Of a stretch of 64,000 nt of DNA, positions 1 through 12,238 are shown piece after piece; the stretch's first letter is position 1, and each line of letters starts with the position of its first letter. Position numbers and translations under genes: made by a program. Location: NCBI GenBank assembly GCA_028456385.1, contig JALNQF010000087.1, positions 1 to 64,000 on the forward strand, read 5' to 3'. The stretch comes from Ophiosphaerella korrae (lineage: Eukaryota > Ascomycota > Dothideomycetes > Pleosporales > Phaeosphaeriaceae). The notes beneath the pieces were generated by a model. The model was not told where the DNA came from. It was given only the letters and a program-made list of their open reading frames with translations, and made no database searches.

Positions 1-3000
1 TTTTCTTAACTCGCTACTAGGCGTTCTAGAGGGTTTTAACTTTAGAAGTCCTCTAGTTTCTTAGGGTAATTAAGGTTGTCTTCTAGTTCCTATATTTCTT
101 CCTATAGTTGTCCTTTTTCGTCTATACCTATCTATTTTACTAGATAGTAGTTCTTACTATTATAGAACTAGTGTGCTAGGATTTCTTTTACTTCCTATTC
201 TTCTTGTTCTCTATACGTATCTACTTTGTACACTAGTAGTTTTACGTTTTGTAGTACTATCTTAAGTAGTGCTACGTAGAAGGTTAGGTATATCCTTATT
301 TTGTTTAGTAGCTTTAGTTTAAATATAACTAGCGTAACTTCTTTCTTAATTTTGTATAGTCCTATCTTGACGTAGTCTAGTTTTAGGCTTAGTTTCTTGC
401 TCTTAATGTTTTTCTATACTAACTATACTTTTTCTCCCTTTCTAAATTAGGGTCCCTCTTTATATTTCTTATTGTAATACTTTACTATTTGATTATATAG
501 GAATTCTGCATCCTATCTTAGTTGCTTGTGTATGTCTTTAAGTCTATTAGTAAAGTTTTCTCCTCTTAGAGACTAAGATATTTCTAGTTTTAGTATTCTA
601 TATATACTAGGGTTAAATCTATAGTTTATAAAGAAAGGTAATACTCTTGTTGTTTTATTCTTTGCGCTGTTAAATGCTAACTATACTATAGGTAGTAGCT
701 GTACCTAGTTATTCTAGTTGTAATTAAGGTAGTATCTTAAGTATTGTTCTACTGTTTAATTTATGCGTTCTAATTATCTGTCTATCTATAGGTAGTATAC
801 TGTTAACATTGTATATTTAATTCTTAATTGTACTATTATCGTTCCTTATAGTTTTAATATAAATCTTACGTCTCTATCTATTATAATCTTGTCTAGTAGT
901 CTGTGTTAGCTAATTATAGTTCCTAGAACCTAGTATACTATAACTTCTATTCTACTTTTCTCCTTATATAGTCTAAAATATAAGTACTTTGTAAGTTTAT
1001 CTACTATTATTAGGATTCTGTCGTACTTAACTCCTAATATTAGGTCTTTTAACTTAGGTAGTTTTGTAATAAAATCTATTATAATAACTCTCTATAGTTG
1101 TTCTAGTACTTCTACTAGTTGTAACTTTCTATATAGTATATACCTACTATGCTTATTCCTTTAGTATTCTATATAATCTTGTAGTACTTCTATTACTAGT
1201 TATCTTGCTCTTAGGATATAGTAATCTCTTAGTAGTCTATCTAGTGTTTTGTCAATTCCTTAATATCTATATACTAGTAGTTTATAAAACTATTATATAA
1301 ATTCTCTTTATATTCTTCCTAGAATGTACGTTCTTCTATAGGCTTTTGCGAGACTTTCTTTTATCTTAAGTTTTTCTATTTCTTTAAGAGCTTTTCTTGT
1401 TTCTTTTTAAATCTATTCGTCTAGCTTGCTACTCTTTCTTTTAAGTATTGCGGCTATTTTAGGTATATTTAGGACTAAATGTCCTTCTTCGTTCTTAATT
1501 AGAACTATACTAGTAGCGCTTACTTCTTCTTATAAGTCTAGTCTTCTACTAAGGGCGTCTACAAATTAGTTGTCTTTCCCTTTTGTGTATATTATTTCTA
1601 TATTAAATATTAATAGAAACTCCTACTATCTTGTATAGTATTATAATAGTTCTTTATTTATTATAAATCCTATAAAGTTCTTATAGTCTATATAGACCTT
1701 TGTCTAGTATTTTGCTCCTTGTAAATATACTCTCTATTACTTAAATACTTTGTATATTACTAGCATCTCTTTGTCGTAGATTAAATAGTTAAGCTCTACT
1801 AGCTTTATTTTCTTAGAAAAGTATTTAACTAAATACTCCTTATTAGTTTCTAGATCTTCTTGTATTAGTACTATTCTATAGACTAAGTTAGACGCGTCTA
1901 TCTTTACTACTACTAGTAGGTCTAGATTGTACATTCTAATAACTAGGTTTTCTATAAACTTTCTTTTAATTTTCTTAAATACTTTATTGTATTCTCTTAT
2001 CTACTTAAATAGCGTATCCTTTTTTATAAGTCTAGTTATTAGTTCTATATCTTCTAACTATCCTATTATTAACTTTCTACAAAAGTTAGCTAACCTATAA
2101 AATTATTGTACTTCTTTTAGGTTTTTTAGTATTAGCTATTTGTTAATTAATCTAATCTTCTCTAGGTTAATCTTAATTTTTCCTAGTTTAATAATAAATC
2201 TAAGGAAGTCTATTTCCTTTGTATAAAATTCGCATTTTCTTATTTTTAAGAATAGTTTGTTTTCTGCTAGTTTCTCTAGTACTTTATATATGTATTGTAC
2301 GTGTTCTTTCTCTATTTCTAAAAATATAAGGATATTATCTAGGTATGCAAATATAAATACGTCTAAGTACTCTCTTAGTACTATATTAATCCTTTCTTAG
2401 AATGCTACTAGTGCGTTTATTAAGCTAAATAGCATAACTAGATATTTGTATAGTCTATACTGTGTTCTAAACGCTATCTTCTATTTATCTCCTTTTTTAA
2501 TTCTAATCTAGTAGTACGCGTTCTAAATATCTAGTTTTGTAAAAATTCTTACTCTTTATAATCTATCTTATATTTTATCTATTTGTAGTAATAGGTATTA
2601 GTTTTTGTTTATAATTGCGTTAGTTTTTCTAAAATCTACGTAGGGTCTTTTATTGCTTGTTCCTTTTTTATCTATAAATATAAGTCTATACGCTACTAAG
2701 GATTTAGATTCCTTTATCTATCCCTTTTTTATTACTTTCTAGATAAATATTTGTTCGATTTTAGATTCTTTTTCTGTTTTCTAGTAGACTAGGCTCTATC
2801 TTACGTCTTTACCTTCTACTAGTTCTATTGCTAGGTCCTATAGTCGATGTTCTAGAAGGTAATCTTTAGGTTCTATAAGTTATTTTTCCTATTTCTTATA
2901 CTCTTTAAGGAATTCTCCTTTATAAGTGCTTATGTTAGCTTTTAACGTGTCTATTCTATAGTAGTTAATTTTTCTTATTCTCTAATCGATCTATAGGTTA

Positions 3001-5550
3001 GTTATTTATAACTATAGCATTCCTAGTATTATATCTTGTTTGTTATTAATTATCGTTATATCTATAACTATGTTCTTAATTGTTATTCCTTCTAGTTTTA
3101 ATATAGAGGGAACTGTTTCGAATCTAATAAGTTCTTAGAATAGTTTTCTTTTAATCGTGCTTAATTATTAAGGATATTTCTTTGTTATATACCTTATTCC
3201 TTGTGTTTCTATAAACTTCTTTAATATAAAGTTTCTTGTAGCTCTGCTATTAATTATTAATTATACTTTTCTTTCCTAGTAAGTACTTATTTTTATAATA
3301 TATAGGCCTCTTATACCTTTTAGCTATTCTTACTTAGGCTTCTTTGTAAACTATCTATCTTTCTTAGGCTATAAGCCTACTTTAAGCTTATATTCTTTGT
3401 GTTTTAGGTATTCGTCGTATATATACTTATACTATAGTCCTTCTTAGACGCATTTTTTTAATAGTTTTAGACTAGGTCTTACTACTACGTATCTATCTTC
3501 TAGGATTATTTCCTATCCTTAGATATCTTCTACTAAGATTACTCTTGTATAGTTATAGCCTCTTCTCTATATAGGCTATATATTATTATTTGCTTTAGAG
3601 TTTCTATATATAATGCAATTCTTATCTAGGTATAATATCTATAATACTTTAAAGTGTGCTAGATGTTTTAGATCTATTAGTTTATTATCCTCTTCCTAGT
3701 ACTTATCTCTTCTAGGTGTATCTATTATTAGGATATAGTACACTACTAGTACTCTTAGTGTATAGGCTTTGTTAATCTATTATATTTTTCTTGTAAGGTA
3801 CTACTATTCTTTTTGTGTAGGTATTCTTCCTACTATAACTATATATTACTTTATCTATTCTTAAAATAGTATAAACTTTATTTTCTTAGGATTGCATTCT
3901 TTCTAGTCTTTGTACGCTTCTTCTATACTTATAACTATTAAGTATATTTAAACGAATCTCTATTCTTTGTCTTGTTCTTCTATATCTATTGTTGTATAGC
4001 TATTGTAGCTATATATATCTAGCTAGGTATATTCTATACTTCTTATACTAACTTATCTTTTACTTTCTTATAGTTCTTTAGAGAAAGCTATAGTAGTCTC
4101 TTTATCTAGTGCTCGTTCTTTAGCCTAGATTAATAGGGTCTAGGGTTCTTCCCCTTCTAAATCTTCTATTAGTAGGTCTATTATATAGGCTATCTCTTCT
4201 AGCTATACTTTTATTCTACTTTCTTTTATTATAGCTACTCTATATCTCTATTTCTATAAGAACTATACTACTCTCTATTTACTAGAAAGATATATATAGT
4301 AGTTATCGTTATAATAAAAAGTCTAATAGAGTATTATATATTGTACTTCTTTACTCCTTACTACTTTCTCTTAAGGTTTAGCTTGTACTTTTAGTGCTTC
4401 TTTCTTATTCTTAGTTGTTTTTAACTAAGTTTCTTTATATTTTCTTAGGTCTTTACTTCTATAGTCTTTTACAAAGTGTCTTAGTTTCTTGTATTTATAG
4501 TATGCTATATCCCTTTTCTTTTATAATTAGTAGTCTTTCGCGTAGTAGCCTTTCTTGCTATAGTTAAAGTACGTAAAGTTTTTGTTCTCCTTCCTCTTCT
4601 TGTCCTTGTTAGCGTTGAGGATTATAGGGTCTCCCTTATCCTAATTCTAGGTGTAACCTCTATACTTGTTCTTCTTCTATTCTCGAAAATCGTTGTTAAT
4701 TTATATTACCTATTATTTTAGGGCTTTTAGCGTTTAGGGTTTTTCTATGTAAATTATTTCGTATTAGATTTTTAAGTTTAGTCCTTATTTAAATTATAAT
4801 ATTAAGGCTAACTTATTCTACTCTATATTTTGCGATAGTTATTTAAACTATAATACGTACTCTAGAACACTCTAGCTTTGTGTAAGCTTTTCTAGCTGTT
4901 CTTTAGCTTATTAAGTAACGTCTGTGTCTCTAAATACTACTCTTATTTATCTAGTAAAGTATTTGTAACTTCTAAAGATAGCTCTTGTTTTATCCTTTTA
5001 GGTTATTAGAGCGTGTATTGTATAGTCTGTCTAGTAGGGTTTAAACTATCTTATTACATTTTCTTTAAGATATATTCTAATATATATTACCTTCTTTTCT
5101 TCTATGTCGAAGTATAGTACTTGTACGTCTATCTAGAGTTATACTAAGGCTATAAAGGGTCTTAGTTTTTCCCTTGTTCTATTAAACTTCTTAAGGATAG
5201 GTATCTTAGGTAGTTTTTTTGTTGCACTTATTTCTAGTCGTTAGGTAATTAATTCTATCTAGTTCTAGCCTTTAATAATAGCTTTGATTTGTACTTTGTT
5301 CTATTTTAAATAGTCTTATAGTTCCTTGTTCTACGTTTCTAGTACTTTAATTACTATCTTTATATCCTCTTTGTCGTTAATTAGTTTGTTTATACGATCC
5401 TTAATTGTTTCCTATATAGTACTATCTAACTTATAACTACTCCTAGGGGCTTTACTTGTTAAGCTTTCTACTATCGTGTTAGCTAGACTACGCGCTACTT
5501 ACGCTTTGCTTCTCGTAATAACTAAATTAGTAAGGTATAATAGGCCTCCT
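1..5550 (-). mobile_element. Ty3/gypsy LTR retrotransposon, RIP-destroyed internal region
   Basis: Read on the minus strand, the order is gag, then protease/reverse transcriptase, RNase H and integrase, so the 5' end lies to the right and the 3' end is beyond position 1. A degenerate CCHC zinc knuckle is readable near 4532-4573, with Tyr at the expected Cys and His positions. The reverse transcriptase has an AYLDN box (normally YxDD) near 2290-2350 followed by a thumb/connection-like stretch. The RNase H segment at 1737-1934 keeps an open frame with the family-typical DAS start and DKEMLVI end. CpA and TpG are strongly depleted and TAG/TAA stops are everywhere, which is the RIP signature. No functional protein can be made. 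The element type is clear; exact domain borders are approximate. Confidence 0.85.
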
Positions 5551-5900
5551 GTTGTTAACTATAGGTACCTATCTTAGAAGAGTTAGTAGATTATAAGGTA
5601 ATAACAAAAGTTCGTATAAAGATCTATAATAACTATAAACAATAGAAGATGTTTTGTAACTATCTTGTATTAGCGTTCTGTAGTTAAAGGATTAAATTAC
5701 TAATACTATCCTAACAATACGCATTACTACTAACTATATAGTAATAATATCTTAGCGGCTTCGTTACTTCGTATTTACTAAGATCGCGAATTTACGAATT
5801 TGTTACATAATAGCTTCGTAGCTTTGTATTTACTAAGATCGCGAATTTATAAATCTATTACGTATCTATGTTGTAGTTAGCTTCCTAATCAAACTCGTTG
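5551..5900 (-). repeat. Probable 5' LTR of the gypsy element, with a 55-bp tandem duplication
   Basis: This stretch lies just upstream (minus strand) of the gag region and has no coding similarity. Its inner edge starts with TG on the plus strand, consistent with a TG...CA LTR end. Inside, a unit of about 55 bp containing GTATTTACTAAGATCGCGAA is repeated in tandem (about 5756-5866). The matching 3' LTR would lie outside the window, so the LTR call cannot be verified here and its outer border is a guess. Confidence 0.4.
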
Positions 5901-6851
5901 TCCTATAGGTCGTTACCCTACTTATCCTATACTTTGTTAGCAGCTAAGCGTAGACTAATTAGTTCTATCTCGGTTTCCCTTGTTACTGCTATAATATACG
6001 CTCTATATACTAGCTTACTTATCTTACTTACTTTAGCCTCTTAACGTTAGCTACTTCTCTCTATTAAAGAAGGCGTATAGCTATTAAGTTAAGAGCTTAA
6101 TCTAGAACTATATTAATTATATTACTAAACTTAAATTCTTACTAGCCTTTTATATAGCCTTTAACTAGGCCTTTATAAGAGTAAATATTTACTTAGCTTT
6201 TTAAGCTACTAGCCTTGTTCTACTTTAGCTAGAAGTAGTTATCTTAAGACTTAATATCTAGCTCTATACGCCTACTCTAGCTACTCTAGCTCTACTAGAG
6301 GCTCCCTAGGTAGCTTGTACGCTAAGTAACGTATATAAGCTAGAAGCTTAGTTAACGCTTATACGTAAGCGCGTACGCTAGTACAAGAGCTTATTGCTAG
6401 TACTAATTATTAACGCAATTAATTAACTTAAAAAGAGAGCTTATACAATAATACTAGAAGCTAAGTTAATACGCGATTAGATCTCTAGTCTTAAGAGAGC
6501 TAATAAGGTAGCTAGCAAGCGTAAATTACGAAAAAAGAAGCAGGTTTAGAAGAAAGGAGTCTTGATAAAGGGATAGGGAGAGGATATAATTACTTAACTA
6601 GAGGCTAATTACTAGATTGATCGTGAACAGCGCGAGAGTAGGCGGCGTTTAGGCTCAAGTCGCCAGGCTCGCGCACGCTGTAAGAGGTGCAGAGAGACTA
6701 GGCACAACTCGCGTACATGTAAGAAAGATAGAGAAGCTACTACTTGATTTATTATATAAATATATACTCTCTACTCTACTGCGTTGTTGAGTTGCACGCT
6801 TGAAGAGGTGCGCAAAGTTGGTTAGGTGCGCAACTCGCTTGCTAACCACGT
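5880..6851 (+). mobile_element. Pogo/Tc5-type transposon, 3' half, RIP-mutated
   Basis: On the plus strand the C-terminal half of a DDE_1 transposase is readable through RIP stops: a LxPLNVSYFSLLKKAYS segment near 6045, then a region ending in a Lys/Arg-rich coiled stretch and a Cys-rich tail (CKRC...GHNSRTCKK type) near 6680-6745. The right terminal inverted repeat (about 6802-6851) matches the ends of the deleted copy at 14783-15863 and is followed by TA. The left end is missing, apparently interrupted by the gypsy element. Many CAG codons have become TAG. The best-preserved part is 6600-6850. Confidence 0.7.
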
Positions 6852-6853
6852 TA

Positions 6854-7468
6854 ATTTTATTTGCAAAGTAGCTTCTCTTTTTTTATTTACAACAATGCGA
6901 AGCATATATTATTGTGCTGTCCGACTTGTTGGCAATTTTCGTTCAATATTTGTAGCTCTATTGGTGCGTTGATCGGGACTCATAGTTATTAGTGAAGCTA
7001 CCCTGAAGCGAAATGTACCCTCAATACAACGTTTAAATTACTAAACATGGCACACCGGAATCCGTCTAAGCAATAACTTTTCAAGTCGTGTTTATTGCTC
7101 CGGCATGGTTGCGCTCATCGATCTCCGTCATTTAGCCTTAGGTTCATTGGGGATTTTCCGAACTCAAAAATTGCATGATAAACTACAAATACGCATTATG
7201 TGATACTTAGTTTGAAGATGTTAGGATTAGGTATTAACTTTGACACTGTCCTTGATACACCGCAGAACGACTTCAAAGGCAGATAATCAGACAAGCTTCC
7301 TTGCTGGTGTGACTCATAATTCTTCAGTTGCCAAATTGATGGCTTTGATTCATTGCGAGGAGCCAATTGTAGTTGTGGTACGTAACTACGCCGTCTTGCC
7401 AAGCCCACCGGATGGCGGGCCTTATAATCCTTGAAGCTCACGTCTCGCCTATCTTAAGAGACGTTTAA
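6854..7468. other. Intergenic stretch between two transposons
   Basis: Base composition is normal, without the RIP signature. Short overlapping open frames on both strands show no recognisable domain. I see no gene here. Confidence 0.5.
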
Positions 7469-9250
7469 GCTAGCTGACCGGGTTCGGACTCACCTAGGGT
7501 TTCGACTTACTGACCGAAATCACCTATCTACATGAAAAATCGAGTTTATTCTCTTAACGTAGTTACAATTGCTACTCTGTACACATAGATTGAAGCGTTT
7601 AAGCTGCTATTTTAGCTGCTACTCTTTCTACTGCTTGTTCCTTAGCGTCAGCATCCTGTTGTGCCTCAAGAAGTTATAAGGCTCGTACAGCAACTATAAT
7701 TGTATCTATATCTGCAAAGCGCTAATTTAGATTTACATAGACTTTCTTCTATAGCTATTAAGGCTTAAGAGCCTTAAGTTAACTATATAATCTTTTATTT
7801 TGTATTTTAAACTCTACTACTTATGTATTTGCTACTATAAGTACCTTGCTAGTTTTCTTAAAGTACTAGTATATTATACAACTTATCCCCTCTTTCTTAT
7901 AAAGCTCTCTCTAAGCTATAAATATATTATAAGGTCTATAAGGTGTAGAGAGATAAATCTTAGTAGGCTAAGGCTAATTTAGATAGGGTAGAGTAACAGG
8001 CCTTTAAGATACCTAAGATAAATTAACTACCTAGTTAATATTTAATAGATAGATACCTATAACAGCCTACCTAGCTTATACAACTCTCTTAGTAATTACT
8101 CTCTCTCTTACTACGTAGTAGGCTATAATAAAGCGCTCCTTCTTAATAGGCGCTGCGTTGTTAAGGTATAAGAGAGTCTAGATCTACTACTAGTAGAACC
8201 TCTTTATAATAGAGAATACTAAAAAGTCTAGAGACTATAAGATATATAAAGAATAAGTAGGTAGAAATAGAAGATAGACCTTATTCTACTTACACGTCTA
8301 TAGGAACTCTAGGTTAATATAGCTACTGTAGCTATCTAGAATTAGTATCCTCTAATAATTGTCTAACATAGCTATCTTAGGTAGAAATACCTACTCTAAC
8401 TACTTAGCTCCTATTATATTTAATATCTAGCTATTCTTAGAGGTTGTATATAGCTAGTTAGGTATTATCGTTAGAAACTAGGTACTCTATAGGTTCTTCC
8501 CCTTAAATATAATAGTAGGGCGCAACTTCTTACTTAAGGCTAATACACCCTTAATTATTAAGGCCTACTTGCAATTCTCTAGAGACTAATAGTAAGCCTT
8601 CTTCTTTTAACTACTTGTAAGGACTCTAGTATTAGTACATATACTAAGGGCTTTCCTAGTCTTATCTATATTCTATATATCCTTAGCCCTATACCTAGCC
8701 TTACACGAACCCTCTTAAAGAGCTTAAGAAACGCGCGTATCTATACTAGAGTTGCTCCCTTAGCCCGGGCAGCCTCAATCTTTTGTCCGACAATAGATGC
8801 GACACGTAGATTACGCTTTAGGAAGGCAGTTATCTAATACTTGCCTATAGGCTTGTAGTCTCTATTCATCCTTAGTATTTAGTTCGCTATTTCTCGTGCG
8901 CGTGCGTGTAAGGGAGGAAAAGCTCGTGCGTCCTCTTCAAGTATCTATTGTACGAGGAAGTCCTCCTGCTCTAGAGTCAATCTTTGTTAGTATACGTAGC
9001 TGGTTTGGCTGTTCTGTGTGCCTCGTACGCGCTTTAAGAATATAGCTTGTGGAATGTTGTAGGCCTTTGTAGCAGCTCTTTGACTTTAGAAAACGCTGGC
9101 ATGAAGATCACAGATGGCTGCTTGAATTGATTCTTCACGGGGATCCATTTTGGCAGTGTAGGTGTTGAGAAAAACGCGTGTTTTGATGAGGGTGTCAGGT
9201 TCTGACGACTGAGTCGAAACCCTGGGTGAGTCCGAACCCAGTCAGCTAGC
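7469..9250 (-). mobile_element. Pogo/Fot-like DNA transposon, 1.78 kb, RIP-mutated, with terminal inverted repeats
   Basis: The ends form inverted repeats of about 40 bp: GCTAGCTGACCGGGTTCGGA on the left matches the reverse complement of the right end with few changes, and both are flanked by TTAA/TA, so a TA target duplication fits. On the minus strand the transposase starts near 9000 with an HTH_Tnp_Tc5/CENP-B-like DNA-binding region (readable as LEQEDFLVQWILEED-like after allowing for RIP). It ends near 7600 with an Ala/Gln/Glu-rich coiled tail. The centre (about 7700-8700) is heavily RIP-mutated, while the N-terminal third (8760-9030) is only lightly changed. No intact frame remains. Confidence 0.75.
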
Positions 9251-9294
9251 TTAATTCCCTTAAAACTGTACATAGAACATCTATTCGTTTACAA

Positions 9295-11100
9295 ATGTCT
9301 CAAGGCAGTGCTTCCAACGCCTTGGGCAAACGCCTGATCGCGTCCACAATCGACGAGCAAGCCCTCTCTCGTCCCAAGGACGTATTCTATTCCATTCCAA
9401 AAGACGATACCAATCTATCTCAAGGATTCATTGACATATCATGCAGTATGTTTGCCAACGCGGTTAATCACGCAGCGGTCTGGTTACATGCGAGTATTCG
9501 CGAATCGAGCGCTGTTCCTTTTGAAGTCATCGCATATCAGGGGCCGAACGACCTGCGGTACCCTATCCTAGCTATTGCCGCAGCAAAGGTCGGGAAACAG
9601 GTATGTGATCCGTGGTGTGAAGAGTGGCAATCATAATGTGTCTGAATGAGAAGAATTTACTGAACCTGATGCAGATGTTGCTTTGTTCACCACTTGCTCC
9701 TCTTCCTGTAAAGCAGCATCTCTTTGCATCAACCAGGTGCAAATATTTACTTCATCCAGCCCAAGAAACCGATCAAGTCAAACTAATCCTCCAAGGGAAC
9801 CCGCAGATTCAACCTGTTGTGGCGCCAAGTCCGCACACCCGGCTTAACGCCCATCCAACCACCACCTATTTCTATCCAAAGTCCTGGAACCAGGGAAAAA
9901 AAACGACCCATGGCTAATCTTCCACACCTCTGGGACTACCGGTCTCCCAAAACCTATCACCTACACAAAACTGTATGATGTCTTCTTTCGACATTGCACA
10001 AAGCCTGCCAGAAGCAAAGAAGTCAACACAGCTTGGTTGGATTGGCGGTACTCGGTACTCGTTGCTACGCAGTGGCACCCATGAGCCATTTTTCCGGCCT
10101 CTGCGCCGCGCTTCAAAGTCCTGTCTTCCTAAATGCAGCCATAGTGGTCGGGTCTAGCGTCAAACCGCCAACTCCCGACGTCGTTGCAGAGACACTGCGA
10201 TACAGCAAGGCACAGGGCGCCGTGGCGCTGCCGTTTCAGCTTCGGGGTATGGTACGGCAACCGCAGAGTCTCGAAGTTCTGAAGAGCATGGGAGTACGTT
10301 CAATGGGTTGGCGCGGCGCTGGATGCGGAGACGGGTAGCACGCTCTCTCGCAGTGGGTGAAATTGTGTCCGGCGATGGGGACTACTACTGAGTGCGGCCC
10401 ATACTTCCTGAATACAGTGCATGACATGCAAGACTGGGCGTATTACTCTTTTCAACCCGGGCAAGGGATTGAATTTGTAGAAAGAGCAGATAACCTTTAC
10501 GAGCTAGTGTTCAGAAAGAGCGCAGATGCTGTTTGGCAGCAGATATTCCTCGTCTTCCCGCACCTCGAGGTCTACGAGACGAACGATCTCTTCCGGAAAC
10601 ACCCCCACCAAGCAGGGCCTTTGGGCTTATGTTGGCCGTACCGACGACGTCGTTGTGCTATCCAACAGTGCGAATATTAATGCGCTAGCCGTAGAAGAGA
10701 AATTGATGGCACATCCAGACGTTCAGATGGCGCTTGTAGGCGGAAACGGGCGCGAGCATTCGTATGCAATCATCGAGCTGACACGAGGAGCGAGCGAGGA
10801 GATGCATCGGAAAGGGCATAGAAGAGGTAATGAATGGTATTTGGCCTGCTATCGAGGAAGCGAATGCCGGGCTTTCGCCTTATACAAGATTGCAGAGGGG
10901 CTATGTGCTGTTGACGACGAGCAGCAAAGGGCTGATAAAAAGTCCAAAAGGTTCGGTCATGAAGCAACCGAGCATTGGATTATTTCAAGACAGATATTGA
11001 GGCACTATTTTCGGGTTCGAAGTAGACGAGGCATGCCAACATTTGAACCCAAGTCACATTCATTACACCGCTTCCCTTTGGCAATTATAAATGTGATATA
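9295..11100 (+). pseudogene. NRPS-like adenylate-forming enzyme, frameshifted and truncated
   Basis: An ATG at 9295 opens a frame typical of fungal NRPS-like (A-T-R or A-T-TE) enzymes. A likely intron follows (9601-9674, GTATGT...GCAG). The adenylation A3 loop TSGTTGLPKP is readable at 9926-9955 and an A5-like MGTTTECGP near 10374. A YVGRTDD segment like the A7/A8 region lies near 10630. The frame changes at the poly-A run near 9900, at 10075, near 10350 and in the poly-C near 10605, with more downstream. Homology fades near 11050, before any carrier, reductase or thioesterase domain, so only the adenylation domain is represented. The product would have activated a carboxylic acid as its adenylate; now it is dead. 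No strong RIP bias, so decay is mainly by indels. Confidence 0.8.
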
Positions 11101-11169
11101 TTTCGTTCTAAATATTGCAGCAGATTGGCTGGTCATGCCACGGCCAACTATATCCATGAAGAGATGACT

Positions 11170-11733
11170 TGATGGGTATGCACACAACTTGCACTGTTCT
11201 ATGTTGAATTTCACGAGCAACCATTATACATTTGCGTCACCATGCCCTCCTTCTGAAGATGGAAACTATCGCTCCTCAATAGGACTTGCAAATAGAGGAG
11301 AGCAAGAATCTGAAGCGTTTCCAAGCTCGGGCAATAAATCTAAGCGCTGAAGCTGACGATGCACGTTTGCAGTCGCCGACCTTTGAAAAAAAAAAAGAAA
11401 AAAAAAGCCAAGGCTCGTAGGTACAGGCACAATGTAACACGCGCAAGACCCAGTTGTTGCACCAACTATCCAAAGCCAAGAACTTCTAGCTCCAGCACAA
11501 TTGTAACGCACACTAGCGTCGTCGCTCTCTCCGAGCGCGTTGGGCAAGGATTCAAGCGGTGTAAGATTTTTGTCTTGCAGTGAGTGTCCAGCTGTGCCCC
11601 TTCAGCTGCCCCCCATCAAGCTGCACGTATGTAAGATGTAATCTCAACATTGGGTCTTGGCTCACATCTCAACACGAGACCTCCACATGGCACTCACAAT
11701 GCAATCCCAAAACTCAGCAGACGAAACGTATAT
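11170..11733. other. Intergenic region before the small secreted protein gene
   Basis: It contains an A-rich run (11385-11406) and no recognisable coding sequence on either strand. Confidence 0.5.
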
Positions 11734-11738
11734 CCACA

Positions 11739-11748
11739 CATATATAAA
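11739..11748 (+). promoter_or_regulatory. TATA box of the small secreted protein gene
   Basis: The sequence CATATATAAAGG lies about 70 bp upstream of the ATG at 11812 and is followed by a pyrimidine/CA-rich leader (CCACCAACACCACCCCAACC), which is a common fungal core-promoter and start context. Confidence 0.5.
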
Positions 11749-11811
11749 GGCTCATCCCACCGCCGCCCACAATTCCAACCACAATCCCAAACCACCAACA
11801 CCACCCCAACC

Positions 11812-12162
11812 ATGCACCCAACAATTCCCTTCCTCGCCCTCCTCTTCACCGCCGCCACAGCCCAAGGCCCCGGCAACCGGCCGGGCCTCGACAGCGTCAG
11901 CGCGTGCGGATACTGGCTCGTCAACGAGGGCAGTGCGTGACCCGCGCCAACAAAGCTGGAATCAAACTAACAAGACGTGCAAGAAAACACGCAGAGCGGC
12001 ATCGCGAAGATGAAGTGCGGCCGCACGGATACGTGCGAGGGCAAGGAGTGGAATTCGATTTTTTACATGAATCTGTTTGACGGGCACTGGTGGGGTGGCA
12101 GCCAGTTCTGCAGTAAGGGGTGCCAGATGCGTTCGACGGGAACGAGTGCGTACTGTCATTGA
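11812..12162 (+). CDS. Small secreted cysteine-rich protein, candidate effector
   Basis: The first exon (ATG 11812, CAACC just before it) encodes a signal peptide MHPTIPFLALLFTAATAQG. A short intron containing a CTAAC branch site follows: either 11933-11983 (GTGCGT...AAG) or 11937-11996 (GTGACC...GAG); both keep the frame. The second exon ends HCH-like at TGA 12160. The product is about 95 residues, with a mature part of about 76 residues and six cysteines. Segments include ACGYWLVNEG and SQFCSKGCQM. I recognise no family. Size, signal peptide, Cys content and location between repeats resemble fungal effector candidates, but that role is inference. It could also be an ordinary small secreted protein of a saprobe. 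Confidence 0.7.
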
Positions 12163-12238
12163 GGAAGGGGCGTGGAGATAGAGGGGGTGGGGCGGAGAGC
12201 GGAGGGCGGCGTGAGTTTTTTTTTTGTAGAGCGTTTTT

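Noticed and set aside
6655..6849. 64-residue minus-strand ORF over the transposon end.
   Set aside because: It is antisense to the transposase tail and TIR, which explain the sequence.
7469..9250. TTAA flanks suggested a piggyBac element.
   Set aside because: The encoded protein has a Tc5/CENP-B-like DNA-binding region of the pogo family, and a TA duplication fits equally well.
9034..9273. 79-residue minus-strand ORF.
   Set aside because: It runs through the terminal inverted repeat and leader of the pogo element and has no domain.
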